Shown piece after piece: positions 9,136 to 18,400 of a stretch of DNA of 22,526 nucleotides. A program made the translations under genes and the position numbers. How positions within the stretch are numbered: the first letter of the stretch is position 1; every line of letters starts with the position of its first letter. The notes below the pieces were generated by a model that ran no database searches, was not told the DNA's origin, and was given only the letters and a program-made list of their open reading frames with translations. The stretch is from Chara braunii (lineage: Eukaryota > Streptophyta > Charophyceae > Charales > Characeae): positions 714,442 to 736,967 of the forward strand of contig BFEA01000382.1 in assembly GCA_003427395.1 (NCBI GenBank). Direction: 5' to 3'.

Positions 9136-9632
9136 TTATATAATTTTCTTATACAATAAGTAAGATATTAACCCACAGATCTCTATTTGACATAATATAA
9201 ACATTAAGTGCGATATGCGCATCTTCTTATCAGGTGACGCAGACTGCAAAACCATAGGGGGATCAGGTACACGTGGTATCTCGCGGGGCCCTTGTTGGTG
9301 AGGCAGGGGAAGGACGGTCAGCTGCCTCTCTTGAGACAGTGGGTAAGGGTTATGATGTGGGCGATTAGACGGCTCGAAGTGTGGTGGAGATTCTTCGTAA
9401 CGCCTTGCGTACCTATATGAATAATAAGCCATTTCCTCAGGGTCTGGGTATGCATGTTCCTCTCCTGCCGATACCTTCTTGCCCTCAATCCTTCGTCCTT
9501 CTCTTCTAGTCCTTCATCATCTTCTTTCCACTCCTCCCTTTCTCTGGTCAAGTCCATAGGCCTTTCAGGCGTCTTCCCCTGTCTGCCACCTCTTCCTCTA
9601 CAAGTACCGGTCCCACGACCCTTAGGTGCCAT
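9136..9632 (-). pseudogene. Leader ORF, basic N-terminus of the pre-gag protein
   Basis: The ATG at 9632 is the first good start downstream of the primer-binding site, 214 bp away. The product opens MAPKGRGTGTCRGRGGRQGK, an Arg/Gly-rich stretch resembling an AT-hook or RNA-binding tail, then a Glu/Arg-rich helix (REREEWKEDDEGLEEKDEGL). A frame change near 9460 shifts to EEMAYYSYRYARRYEESPPH and a Pro-rich end (LPLPHQQGPREIPRVPDPP) up to 9136. It was probably the N-terminal part of one long protein with domains A and B. The function is unknown. Confidence 0.55.
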
Positions 9633-9845
9633 ACTCGTTAACTTTTAGTATAAGTAGGGCAATTAAACCTATGTATTAATTAAACTATATTTTATACACC
9701 GACTCGTTTGGTACTATTCGGCACTTGCTACCCAAGCTATCTTATCCCGTTTAGGATCTTAGCCAGATTTGACTTTGATGGTTGTCGTTTTGCCAGGATC
9801 TTGCTTTACCTGAGTTCGTTCACTAAGGACCTCGGCTGAAGGCGA

Positions 9846-9865
9846 GATCCCTGGCAACGGCGCCA
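9846..9865 (-). promoter_or_regulatory. Primer-binding site for tRNA-Asp
   Basis: On the minus strand the site reads TGGCGCCGTTGCCAGGGATC. As I recall, the plant tRNA-Asp(GUC) 3' end is GATCCCCGGCAACGGCGCCA. The site is its reverse complement with one mismatch, a G-to-A type change. It would prime minus-strand cDNA synthesis. Two bases (GG) separate it from a CA that fits the 3' end of the 5' LTR. Athila/Tat-type plant elements use the same primer. Confidence 0.88.
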
Positions 9866-9867
9866 CC

Positions 9868-10470
9868 TGTCGCACGCGACGGTCCTACACCCAGACGCAA
9901 AGTAGTTTTTGTATCGGACCTCATGGTCGTGTCACGCAGGAGTCTCTTTTGTCACCTCAACGAGAATACCACTCTAACCGTGCGCTTGTGCTATACCTCT
10001 CGTGACTCTCTACGACAGGCTAGGGATCACGCGAGGTACAACATTACCTCCACCTGCGGGAGCTGTCACCATCCCTTAGGTGGGCGTATCCCTGCTGAGC
10101 TACTAACCCACGTACGAAGACTTTTACATGCAATTGCAGAGGTAGGCCAACCGAGGGTGTTTTCTCGATCGCCGTAGCATACGCATACTCGCGGTAAAAC
10201 GCCTTAAGACTGACCCGTTTGTCGTGCCCCAAGGTGTTGACTCATCGGACCGACTATCTAATCAGGTCGACTTGTTCGGACTGTCTTCCACGCTTAGCAA
10301 CTATGATAATAACTCTATATTTACTTTATTAACCATTTAAGAGAGTAAGGGTCGAAACCCTTTAGTAATATCTCATTCTCTCAATATCTCAAACAAACTT
10401 CTAGACAATAGTTCTCCAAGCTCAGACCAACTACGATTTTAGTCACAGATATATATATATATATGTATAT
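9868..10470 (-). repeat. Probable 3' portion of the 5' LTR (outer limit unknown)
   Basis: Next to the primer-binding site the minus strand ends ...GTCGCGTGCGACA. This has the CA expected of an LTR 3' end and a short internal inverted repeat (GTCGC-GTGC-GACA). The far end with TG and a target duplication cannot be placed. No copy of this sequence exists at the other side of the element, so the LTR cannot be proved by comparison. A (TA)n stretch at 10449-10471 could be the TATA region in U3. Short ORFs here are not convincing. Confidence 0.45.
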
Positions 10471-10471
10471 A
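10449..10471. repeat. (TA)n run, possible TATA region
   Basis: GATATATATATATATATG followed by TATATAAG forms a simple AT run. If the 5' LTR extends this far, it would be a candidate TATA box for the minus-strand element. Its palindromic nature gives no strand information. Confidence 0.4.
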
Positions 10472-11490
10472 AGTATGTTGGTCAATCAGGGAAGTTGTAT
10501 GAGCGGTGGACCTCACTTTCACAATTGTTGTTTCCCGTCGTCCGAATATCCCAAATGATCCCAAATTGAGAAGACAGTTCAACACCTATGCTGCAAGAAA
10601 TCACATACACGCATATAGATGCAGACACAGAATGTGCTACAAGCGTCAACCTTTAACCCATTCATAGCAAGCCACTCACGCCCCAAAACCTTGAAGACAA
10701 CATTCCTTCCTAAACTTGACTCCTTTTACCCCAGCCCTTCACATTTTCAAAGACCTCCGAGTGTGATTTGAACAATTTTAGGCATAGATACAGGGGGAAG
10801 ATTTATCTGCTTTCTTCTTAGGTCTTGTCTTAGGTGTGGGTATCAAGCCATGTGGAAGTTGAGTTGGAGTTCTACCGACCTGTTATCTAAATGATAACAG
10901 AATTGCAGTTCCTTGTGGTTTTCTTCCGTAGTCTTCTCCAAGAGTGATGAACCTGTAGACACAACATGGTCCGAAAGAATCTCAACGTCCTCTCTTTGGG
11001 TCCTAGAAGATCCCTTCTAGACTTGTAACCCAAAGTTCTGTGCATGTCGTCGACCTACTGCCTAACTCCTACCCTGATCTAACTGTCAGTCCGCTGCCCA
11101 GTCGGTCCAGACGACGAACAAAGCTAATTCTCCGCCCCTTCATCCGTGCGATTCTACTTAGTTTCCTCCTTTTTATGAGCCCCATGTCCCTAGCCACCAC
11201 AACCAATACCATTCATTCAATTCAGAAAGAAATCATGTGATAGAGCTCAAATCAGAAGTTCAAAGGGTGATAGACCTTTCTGAGTCAAAATCTCACCTTA
11301 CCCTCCCTGTAGAATCAGAGATAATTAGTTAGGACTGAACGATGCAGATCGCGGAGAAAAGTTAGCGATGGTATGGCAGACCATTCAGGATTTATCCATT
11401 TGTTACTGGAGTCTGTTTGACAAAAGGCAAACGTGCTGGGTCTTGGTCCCTGTGTGTTGAAGCACACTTAACGGCAGGTTTAACCTATAG
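10472..11490. other. Unassigned sequence
   Basis: No recognised gene. ORFs are short and without known motifs; the one at + 11040-11240 is 66 codons and unremarkable. It may belong to the LTR or to older repeat debris. A short inverted pair, GTTATCTAAATGATAAC, lies near 10880. Confidence 0.4.
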
Positions 11491-11493
11491 CTA

Positions 11494-12290
11494 GTCACTG
11501 ATAAGGCAGGTGTCCTTCAAACCTCGCTACTCTTATATCAGACTAGTCACTTGATAAGGCAGGCTTTCCCTGCTACTCTTATCATTGGCTAGACCTCAAT
11601 AAGGCGGGTATCCAAGGAACCTTACTACTCTTATCACTGACTGGGTGTAAGGTTCATCACTGATAAGGCAAGTGTCGTTGAAATCCTGCTACTCTTATAT
11701 CAGGCTAGTCACTGATAAGGGAAGCGTTCCCTGCTACTCTTATCACTGGCTAGACATCAATAAGGCAGGTGTCCAAGGAATCTTGCTACTCTTATCACTG
11801 ACTTAGTGCTAGGCTGATCACTGATAAGGCAAGTTTCCTTGAAACCTCGCTACTCTTTTATCAGACTAGTCACGGATAAGGCAGGCTTCCCCTGCTACTC
11901 TTATCACTGGCTAGACCTCAATAAGGCGGGCGTCCAAGGAACCCTGCTACTCTTATCACTGAATGAATGTGAGGCTGATCACTGATAAGGCAAGTTTCCT
12001 TGAAACCTCGCTACTCTTATATCAGACTAATCACCGATAAGGCTGGCTTCCCCTGCTACTCTTATCATTGGCTAGCCATCAATAAGGCGGGTGTCAAAGG
12101 AACCCTGCTACTCTTATCACTAACTCAGTGTAAGGCTCATTGGTGGTAAGGCAGGACCTTTTCAAGGAGCCTCGCTACTCTTATCACTGGCTAGTCGTTG
12201 AAAAAGGCAGGTTTCGTAGACCCTGCTACTCTAATCATGCGACCAGTCACTGATAAGGCAGGCTTCATGCGACCCTGCTACTCTTACCCA
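11494..12290 (+). repeat. Higher-order tandem repeat of hairpin units, period about 161 bp
   Basis: Fifteen subunits start with (G)ATAAGGCAGG or close variants at about 11501, 11554, 11599, 11664, 11715, 11760, 11824, 11876, 11921, 11985, 12037, 12082, 12145, 12200 and 12254. Spacing cycles as about 52/45/64, giving a 160-163 bp unit repeated nearly five times. Each subunit ends CCTGCTACTCTTATC, which pairs with its start (GATAAG with CTTATC, GCAGG with CCTGC, TACT bulged). Linkers such as ACTGGCTAGACCTCA also repeat. There is no open frame through it. Confidence 0.93.
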
Positions 12291-13050
12291 CACACAAGTC
12301 TTACCGACGGACCAAATCATTGCCCTTGACGTCATTCGAGCCTTGAACCATGTTAGTTTCGTGGACTTACGCTTGGATCAGGCGTATGACAAGAAATAAC
12401 TAACACGAATCATCACCGTTGCATTCAATCATAACAAGCTGAACCAATGAATACCCATCGTCATTAGGCGACGTATAGAGAGAAGAATATGAGAAATCGA
12501 TCCCCTTTGCATCCACATCCCCAAAGAACACCCACATAGCAAGATCGCTCACCCAGCCAACCTTTTCTCTACCCGCACTTTTGACAATCCAAGACTTCAG
12601 TCCCTCCTTTCGCCCTAGAAGAAATACTGACCCTGAATTCCTACCACTTATGAGCACCATTGTGGATAATAGCCTATATGCCCTGAAACAACAGCTGGGT
12701 CGAAGTAGCGTACCTTGTCGTTCCCTGCCTCCAGAGTTCCGCCTGAACTTCGGCAGAGCACCCGCAATCGCCCTGTCACTGATCATGCATGGATTCATGT
12801 AATCAATTGTAGGCCCTTAGATTAAGCTGAGGCCATGATTAATCAATGGGAATCATGTCGCCAAACAATCAGACCGAGGAGGCAGGCATCTGAGAGGACC
12901 GAGAAGAGACAATACGGAGGATGATGAAGGAGGTGGGCATCGTCACAAGTGACAACGTCTCCCTCCTCCCAATGCCCCATACTTCCCTTTTCATCTTCTG
13001 TCTTGTATGATGTCTAGTGATACCAATAATAGAGATGATCAAACGAATCA
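12291..13050. other. Unassigned sequence between the hairpin repeat and the AAT array
   Basis: Opposite-strand ORFs overlap at 12400-12798 (minus, 132 codons) and 12581-12802 (plus, 73 codons). Neither shows a motif I know, and their overlap makes both doubtful. A G/A-rich stretch (about 12877-12935) faces a C/T-rich one (about 12955-13000). Confidence 0.4.
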
Positions 13051-13125
13051 ATTAATAATGATAAAATAATAAAATAAATAAATAATAGTAACAATAATAA
13101 TGACACAAATAATAATAATAATAAT
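13051..13125 (+). repeat. AAT/AATAAA microsatellite, target of the hAT-like element
   Basis: The stretch is imperfect (AAT)n and (AAAT)n ending in a run of six AAT units at 13107-13125. The run resumes as ATAATAATAATAATAAT right after 13858. The 8 bp on each side of the inserted element read ATAATAAT. Confidence 0.85.
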
Positions 13126-13858
13126 CAGGGTAACCAGCGTTCGGGATGGGCCGAATGCCCGAACGTATGGGACCCCTTGGGGACGGCCGAACGCGGACCC
13201 AAAAAAAAAAAAAAAAACAAAAAAAACTCATCAAACAAATCTGAAAAAACGATATGTTATGGAGAAAAATAAATTAAACAAGATTTGCTTGGGCATAATA
13301 TCCAAAATCCTTACCAAATTTGAAATAAAAATAAAATACGAAAAACAAATACTAATAACAAAAAAATAATAAAAAAAAAAAAGATTTAAATTTAGTGAGT
13401 GCACGAGCACGTTTTCGACACCGCCATCTTTGGCGATTTTTCATTTTTTTTGGGCATAGCTAAATGCCCTGAAAATTTACAGTTGTGTACTTCACATCAT
13501 GCAAAACCCACTAAAAAAGTTTCAAAAAATAATAAAATTGCTAAGACCCCGAACTAAAGTAAAAACGAAAAGTAAAAAGTGAAAAAAAACGTGGGCGAGC
13601 ACGTTTTGACACCGCCATCTTTGGCGATTTTTAATTCCTATTTGGCTGAGCCAAATGACTTGAAATTGATAGGCAGGTACCTCACGTCATAGAGAAGTCA
13701 TAAAAACAAATTCAGAAAAAAAACAATATTTTTAGGCGCCGAAATAATTTTTGGCGGGGACCGAACGCGGCCGGGTTCGGACCCCGTACGGGACCCCGAA
13801 CGCCCGTACGTACGAAGGTCGGCCCGGGGATCTCCGTACGTATGGGCTGGTGACCCTG
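13126..13858. mobile_element. Non-autonomous hAT-like element (MITE-like), 733 bp
   Basis: The left end is CAGGGTAACCAGC (13126-13138). The right end is GCTGGTGACCCTG (13846-13858), its inverted copy with one mismatch in 13. Termini starting CAGGG are typical of the hAT superfamily, and an 8-bp ATAATAAT flank on both sides fits its target-site duplication, though the microsatellite makes this weak. Subterminal zones are GC-rich with repeated GTTCGG, CCGAACGC and CGTACG words on both sides. The interior is AT-rich and encodes no transposase, so movement would need an enzyme supplied elsewhere. Confidence 0.75.
13404..13632 (+). repeat. Internal direct repeats of the hAT-like element
   Basis: CGAGCACGTTTTCGACACCG, continuing into CCATCTTTGGCGATTTTT, at 13404-13441 recurs at 13596-13632 with one base missing. 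The units are 192 bp apart. The sequence after each (GGGCATAGCTAAATGCCC and TTTGGCTGAGCCAAAT) is a small imperfect palindrome in both copies, so structure is kept although sequence diverges. Confidence 0.85.
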
Positions 13859-14229
13859 ATAATAATAATAATAATGATAATAATAGTATCCTATTAATCA
13901 GATTAAGGAAAAGAAGGTGCCCTTTTGCTGATATCCCCCTTTGTCAGAACCCCCCCTCCCTTTTCTCGTTCCTCTCTATTTTCTCCCCTTTCTCCGGTTC
14001 TTCCCCTTCCTAGCCAATCTCGTCACTCCCTCTTATTATAGCAAACGACTCGCAGTCTTGGACTGGACAAACCCGGCTAGAAGCTCACAGTTCCCCAGGT
14101 TTGCGTGTATGCACACTTGCTGTTCTTTCGTGCCTGCTGGCAAGCGGTGTGGGCGCATGCTTCTTTTTTTGGCACGCCTGTCATAGCCCTGATAGTATCT
14201 TGCTGCCCGGGTGCAATTCTCGCCCCTTT
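13859..14229. other. AAT array then pyrimidine-rich unassigned sequence
   Basis: 13859-13890 continues the (AAT)n target array. 13930-14030 is C/T-rich with no clear gene. A pyrimidine tract like this can precede a splice acceptor. None is assigned. Confidence 0.4.
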
Positions 14230-14472
14230 ATGGTTGTGCACGATCGCGGTGTCAATGCCTCGTTCCTAATGGTCCGCAGCCTCCTTGTGGTGTGCCGGCC
14301 CTATGGCTACGTGTGCCCAGATTGCAACAGCCCTTGCCCTGGTTTCAACTATAAGACGCAGCGGGTTCTTCTAGACGGACCCAGATCGCAGCTCAGTCAG
14401 CACTTCGACCAACTACCGTGCAGCAACTGTCTGAAGACCCTTATTGGGAAATGTCGGGGCAAGCACTTTTAG
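14230..14472 (+). CDS. Hypothetical small Cys-rich ORF
   Basis: From ATG 14230 the frame gives 80 residues. The frame stays open further upstream, to about 14101, without an ATG; that part is hydrophobic and signal-peptide-like (VCTLAVLSCLLASGVGAC). The C-terminal half has paired cysteines: YVCPDCNSPCPG and LPCSNCLKTLIGKC, which could bind zinc or form disulfides. No family is recognised. Codon bias cannot be judged, and a spurious ORF or one exon of a spliced gene is equally possible. Confidence 0.2.
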   Translation: MVVHDRGVNASFLMVRSLLVVCRPYGYVCPDCNSPCPGFNYKTQRVLLDGPRSQLSQHFDQLPCSNCLKTLIGKCRGKHF

Positions 14473-14551
14473 CGGATCTTCGGCCTGCCTTCACTTAGGG
14501 CGGGCCCGACGCTGGCTGGAACCACAAGCCTTACTAGAACACAATGTTGAT

Positions 14552-14627
14552 AACCTCAGTAATAATAATAACAATAATAGTAATAATAATAATGATAATA
14601 ATAATATACTACTAATAATAATAGTGA
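14552..14627 (+). repeat. (AAT)n microsatellite, interrupted
   Basis: Runs of AAT/ATA with AAC and GAT interruptions. It is flanked by CCTCAG on the left and GTGAGG on the right, a short inverted pair. Confidence 0.85.
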
Positions 14628-14739
14628 GGCCCAACATCCAACCATCATCACACATACGAGATTTTAGATAGATGTCACAAGCGCACAGCAATTCATGCTC
14701 TATGTCGTAGGCATAGCCCCACCACCATCGTCGTAGAGC

Positions 14740-16880
14740 CAATGCATAGCTCTGTTGATGTTTATTTATGTGCTTGATAGTCCCTGTTGTTACTCCCTTG
14801 TTGATGTAAGTCTGCCAGCCTGCCTGTTTGGCCCGGACTGTTCGTCAGTCCGTCCGCCTTAGTCAGTCCATTTTGTCTGGCTATAGTCTCTGTCTATTCT
14901 TGACTATTCTTGCCTGTTTATAGCTTGTCAATCGTAGAACTGTGTTAACCCTGGTGTTTGTCTCAGTAGTGAAACTGCACTTAGTCAGCGGTATCATCCT
15001 AGTTAGTCCGGGTCTAAGCAAGCAAGTATCGTGCGGGGACTGTGATTACTTACGTCCAATGGAACGGCATGCCAGTGTCAGCCCGTGTCTGACTTGTGTT
15101 CCTACGTATCTGACTGTGCATGATTGGGTATGACTGCGAAGGACTTTGTGAGTCTGAGTCACTTAGTATGACCGTATAAGACAGTGTGTCCTTGCAAGAT
15201 CACATAAGACTGTGTCACACCGCGTGTATGCCACTGCGTGCCATGCTCCATCGTGCATCATGCGCCATTGTGCACTCCGTTTGATTGGGGACCGGGGTGT
15301 CTCAAAAATTTTTACTACGCCTGTGCGTTGGGGTCCATCCATCTGTCCGTTTGTCTGTCTCCGTTGTCTGTCCGTTGGTCTGTCGGTTTTGTCTGTCTGT
15401 CTGTTTGTCTATGCTGTAGGTCAGCGTATACGTAGGGATCAAGGTTGTAGTAGGGTCGTAGCTGCTACAGCCTTGGAAGGTCAAGGTTGTCGCTGCTGCA
15501 GTTCACCAAGGCAAGTGGCTAGTAGCGGACCAACTGCAGTACGCTCACCGTATGATAGCGGTAAGTTGGCAGAGTGTCCCTATGCGGTCAGTGGTGATTC
15601 AGACAGTCCCGGCCCAGTCCAGCAAGTACCGCGAGGGACTGTGCGCACCACGGGCAAGTGGAAAGGGGCAGACCAGCGACCAGCAACAGTATAAATCAAG
15701 AACCAACGTCCAACATTTTACTCATGCCCGCGAGAGCTGCGCGGAAGCGCTGTCTTAGCGCCCCGTGCAGGATAGTCTGTATTTGCCCGAAGTCGAAGTG
15801 GCTAAAAGGGAGATAGCGCAACTATAGCTGCTCAAAGTAGTGACAGCCGACGACTATAGTTGTCATAATGGGCATTAGGAAGCGGCGAGGGTACGTGTGA
15901 TACGGAGTGGGAGTGTGGGAGGGATATTAAGGGTGATGCAGAGTTCAGTGTGTGCGAACGGTGGTGTCGGACATAGGGTCATCAGTGAGTCGTTCAAGCA
16001 TTTAAACGCCATAGCCCAGTAAATTTGTATATGAACTGCGCTCTCGGTTTCCATACCTCTGAGCTTAGAGTGGGTGCAATGGTGCCAATTTGTACCGTTT
16101 GTATGCATGCTAACTGAAGAAGAAGGCGAGTCTAATTGCAGCGCATCTATGTCACCGTGTATGTGTCACTCTGTGACTGTGTCTCTATGGGACACTGTGC
16201 ACCGTGTGCCTTTCACCGTGCCCGTGTCACTGCTTAAGTCCCAGCATCCGCGTGTATCTCACTGTGTATGTGACATCGTGTTTCACTGTCTTTGTATATC
16301 TGTTGCGCGTGTCACTGTGTGACTATCGCTGTATGACTGAGTGTGCGATACTGTGTGTGTGGTCATGTTTGTCTGTCGTATTCGTCTGTTTGCTGTTTGT
16401 CTCATCCGCATGTGTCACTGAGTATCAGTGCCACTCATGCATGTGCCACAGTGTGACTGTGTCACAGTGTCACTTGTGTATGTATGTCTCTTTGTGGTTC
16501 GCTGTGTGTCACCGTGCTCGTCCCTGTCTTCGTCCCAATGTGAGTATTATAGTTTGTGTCCCATTGTGTTCGTCACAGTCTGGTGGTGTCAATCTCATCT
16601 CCCTTCTCCTTGTCCGTGTCTGTCTGTTCTTTTCTGTCCCTGTTTCCGGTCTGTCCATGTTTGTCTGTCCGTCCAGTTTGTTTGTTTGCTGACCGTTGGT
16701 CTGTCCGCCTGTTAGCCTTGACTCTGTGTAGATGTAGTGTGTCTGTACAGGCATGCAGGGTGTTGTGTGTGTGTTGTATCCAGGGCGAGCCTATGTACGT
16801 GAACAGAGAGTGGTGCGGGCGCTGTGTCCCCAGTTTGCCATGTTGTTGTTTACATGCATGAAAAGGTGAACTAAACGAGA
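14740..16880. repeat. Cryptically simple TGTC/GTGT/CTGT-rich region
   Basis: More than 2 kb of loosely repeated GACTGTG, GTGTCACTGTG, TGTCTGTCTG and CAGTCCGTCCG words, densest at about 15330-15410 and 16140-16720. Many long ORFs in several frames come only from this simplicity (Cys/Val/Ser-rich) and are not genes. A dispersed pair, AGTCCGGGTCTAAGCAAGCA (about 15003) and AGTCCAGCAAGTACCGCGAG (about 15613), shares the shape AGTCC...CAAGTA...GGGACTGTG. Confidence 0.7.
15432..15505 (+). repeat. Short minisatellite, AAGGTTGT/GCTGCT units
   Basis: ATCAAGGTTGTAGTAGGGTC at about 15438 and GTCAAGGTTGTCGCTGCTGC at about 15480 share AAGGTTGT. Each is followed by GCTGCTACAG or GCTGCTGCAG. These are two units of about 40 bp. 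Confidence 0.5.
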
Positions 16881-16884
16881 CCGA

Positions 16885-16972
16885 TTATAATAATAACGAT
16901 AATAATAATAATAATAAAATAATAATAAGAATAATAAAAATAAGAATAAGAATAATAATATTAATAATAAAA
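16885..16972 (+). repeat. (AAT)n microsatellite
   Basis: Imperfect AAT/AAG array bounding copy 1 of the segmental duplication on its left, as the array at 18544-18603 bounds copy 2. Confidence 0.85.
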
Positions 16973-17376
16973 TGCTAGGGACATGAATGTGGATGAAGCA
17001 TTGAAATCCATGCAGTCCAAGTATCCAAAGCAAGAGGAGAAAGCACAATGGAACCGAGTACCCATCCTTTTACAACAGAATCATTAGTCAACATCCAAGC
17101 CACCCCGGACAACACCAACAGCATAACCCAACGTAGCTCTCACTCTTGAATGGCGCCAAGCGCCCTATCTGCTCTACTGTCTACTACGACAACTACGGCA
17201 TGGAAGCAATCAGACAACTTGACGACCTGCTAGTGATGACGTTGACACCAATGTCGATCTCCTCTCCACCAGGTACGTCTCTCTCTTCCTTCACAACCTC
17301 TTCCTCCAACTCACAGATGCCGCAAGTATCCAGGTTATAGGTGTATAACAATAATAATAATAATAATAATAATAAC

Positions 17377-17416
<40 letters not shown>

Positions 17417-17830
17417 GTAATAATAATAAATGCAACGTAATTAAACAACAGCAAGACGACACTCCCAGATCACATCATCACATTGAAAGCCAAATAGTCA
17501 CACTGGTGTCCAGAGATCAGTATTGCCCCAATAATACACTAGTGGGGTCCGTAGCACTGAAACCAATGCCCATGGAGAGCTTGCTTTCTCCTCTCAACAC
17601 AAGTGTCCAACTGTTCACACTCCTACTCTTGGCGCTCAACGCCCAGCCTACTCCTACACAGCTACTACAGACTACAAAAAGACAATGCAACTGTTTGTCA
17701 TCAGCGACAACCCGAAGTATTTAAAGATGCCGCCCATGCAGACCATCGCCAATACGAGGTAAGTGCCCTCACATCTCCACCATCATCTTCATCATTGTCA
17801 TCTCTTCTAATCTCCGTCTTCTCTCTCCCT
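16973..17830 (+). repeat. Segmental duplication, copy 1, with exon-like blocks
   Basis: This copy is collinear with 18604-19500. The shared order is: CAACACCAACAGCATAACSCA; TGGCGCC then CGCCCTATCTGCTCTACTG; GGTACGTCTCT; an AAT array; ACATTGAAAGCCAAATAGTC-like; CATGGAGAGC; TACTCCTACAC; CATGCAGACCATCGCCAATA; CGAGGTAAGT; then a CT-rich tract. The frame at 17147-17270 (GAKRPICSTVYYDNYGMEAI...) is open in both copies and ends at AG|GTACGT. The second block ends at AG|GTAAGT (17758/17759). These resemble exons with donor sites, but product and function are unknown. Confidence 0.75.
17347..17430 (+). repeat. (AAT)n microsatellite
   Basis: About 25 near-perfect AAT units with AAC and AGT interruptions, lying between the two exon-like blocks of duplication copy 1. 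Poly-Asn or poly-Leu ORFs through it are artefacts. Confidence 0.9.
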
Positions 17831-18260
17831 TTCTCTCTTCCTCTCCCTCTCTCTTTCTTCATCATACACACATACGCACCCATGCACTCATGCAGGCAAG
17901 CAAACATACTGAAACTTAGCAATCATGCACACACACATACTTAGAAATCTCAGCAGAATACTAGAATCTCAGCAAATCAGTCAAACACGCGGCAAAACTC
18001 AGAGAACAACTCATTTCTCAGCCTGACATTCTGCAGGATCTACTAGGGGCTAGTCTTTGAGACGAGCATATGATTGTTGGCAGGATCTACCAGCCAACGG
18101 CTACGTCCTACTAGAAAAGAGGATTGGATTCAATTCCTGAATGTGAACGTGTTTGTAGGTGTAGAGAATCGTATTGATCTGCATCTCTGCATCTCTGCGT
18201 AAATCACATCCATATTCAGGCGATTAATCCAGTCCCTTTCGCGAGTGGGACCTGGCCCCC
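17831..18260. other. Unassigned spacer between duplication copies
   Basis: Holds ATCTCAGCA repeats (about 17946-17975), two GCAGGATCTAC words (18032, 18081) flanking AGGGGCTAGTC, and CATCTCTGCATCTCTGCG near 18183. No gene is seen. Confidence 0.4.
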
Positions 18261-18372
18261 AAAAAAGGCCCGTGCATTACTTGATTCGTGCAGTGCCTGT
18301 GATTGTAAGTAAATGCGCAGGGCCATGCTAATTCATTTACTCTCGGTACCGTTCCATCAGTCCGCCTGGGGA
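18261..18372 (-). ncRNA. U6 snRNA-like locus (variant or pseudogene)
   Basis: On the minus strand GGAACG (18355-18350) is followed by ACCGAGAG (18347-18340, in the place of the U6 ACAGAGA box), ATTAGCATGGCCC and TGCGCA (to 18314). The last two are the highly conserved U6 core, missing one C. It then runs CTGCACGAATCAAGTAATGC and GGGCC, close to the U6 3' region, and ends in TTTTTT (18266-18261), a Pol III terminator. Differences from canonical U6 are a weak 5' stem-loop, a mutated ACAGAGA box, and insertions on both sides of the core that pair as an 8-bp stem (AGTAAATG with CATTTACT). U6 would act in the spliceosome. This copy is more likely a diverged variant or pseudogene. Confidence 0.6.
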
Positions 18373-18400
18373 AAAAGAATAAATTTGAAAACAAAAGTAT

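Larger units (their letters stand above)
955..9867 (-). mobile_element. Decayed Ty3/gypsy LTR retrotransposon, internal region
   Basis: Read on the minus strand, the domains run in canonical gypsy order: tRNA-Asp primer-binding site, an extra pre-gag coding region, gag with CCHC knuckle, aspartic protease, RT, RNase H and integrase. Integrase after RNase H defines the Ty3/gypsy class. The internal region is about 8.9 kb. I located 16 in-frame stops and about seven frame changes, so the copy cannot make a working polyprotein. The end of integrase, the polypurine tract and the 3' LTR are not found. I see no chromodomain, but the region where one would lie is gone. Extra ORFs ahead of gag are known from Tat/Ogre-type plant elements. 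The domain here does not resemble any I can name. Confidence 0.93.

Noticed and set aside
11494-12290. CRISPR-like array
   Set aside because: The units are degenerate, in a three-part higher-order pattern, without unique spacers of constant length, and the context is eukaryotic.
15212-16861. Several long + strand ORFs rich in Cys, Val and Ser
   Set aside because: They overlap in more than one frame and arise from TGTC/GTGT simple sequence.
17273-17316. A real 44-bp intron (GTACGT...CACAG), with a 38-bp counterpart at 18938-18975
   Set aside because: It is too short for a normal plant-type intron. If the donor is used, the acceptor is more likely further downstream.
17193-17724. ORFs with poly-Asn or poly-Leu tracts
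   Set aside because: The tracts come from the (AAT)n microsatellite and the ORFs lack any other feature.
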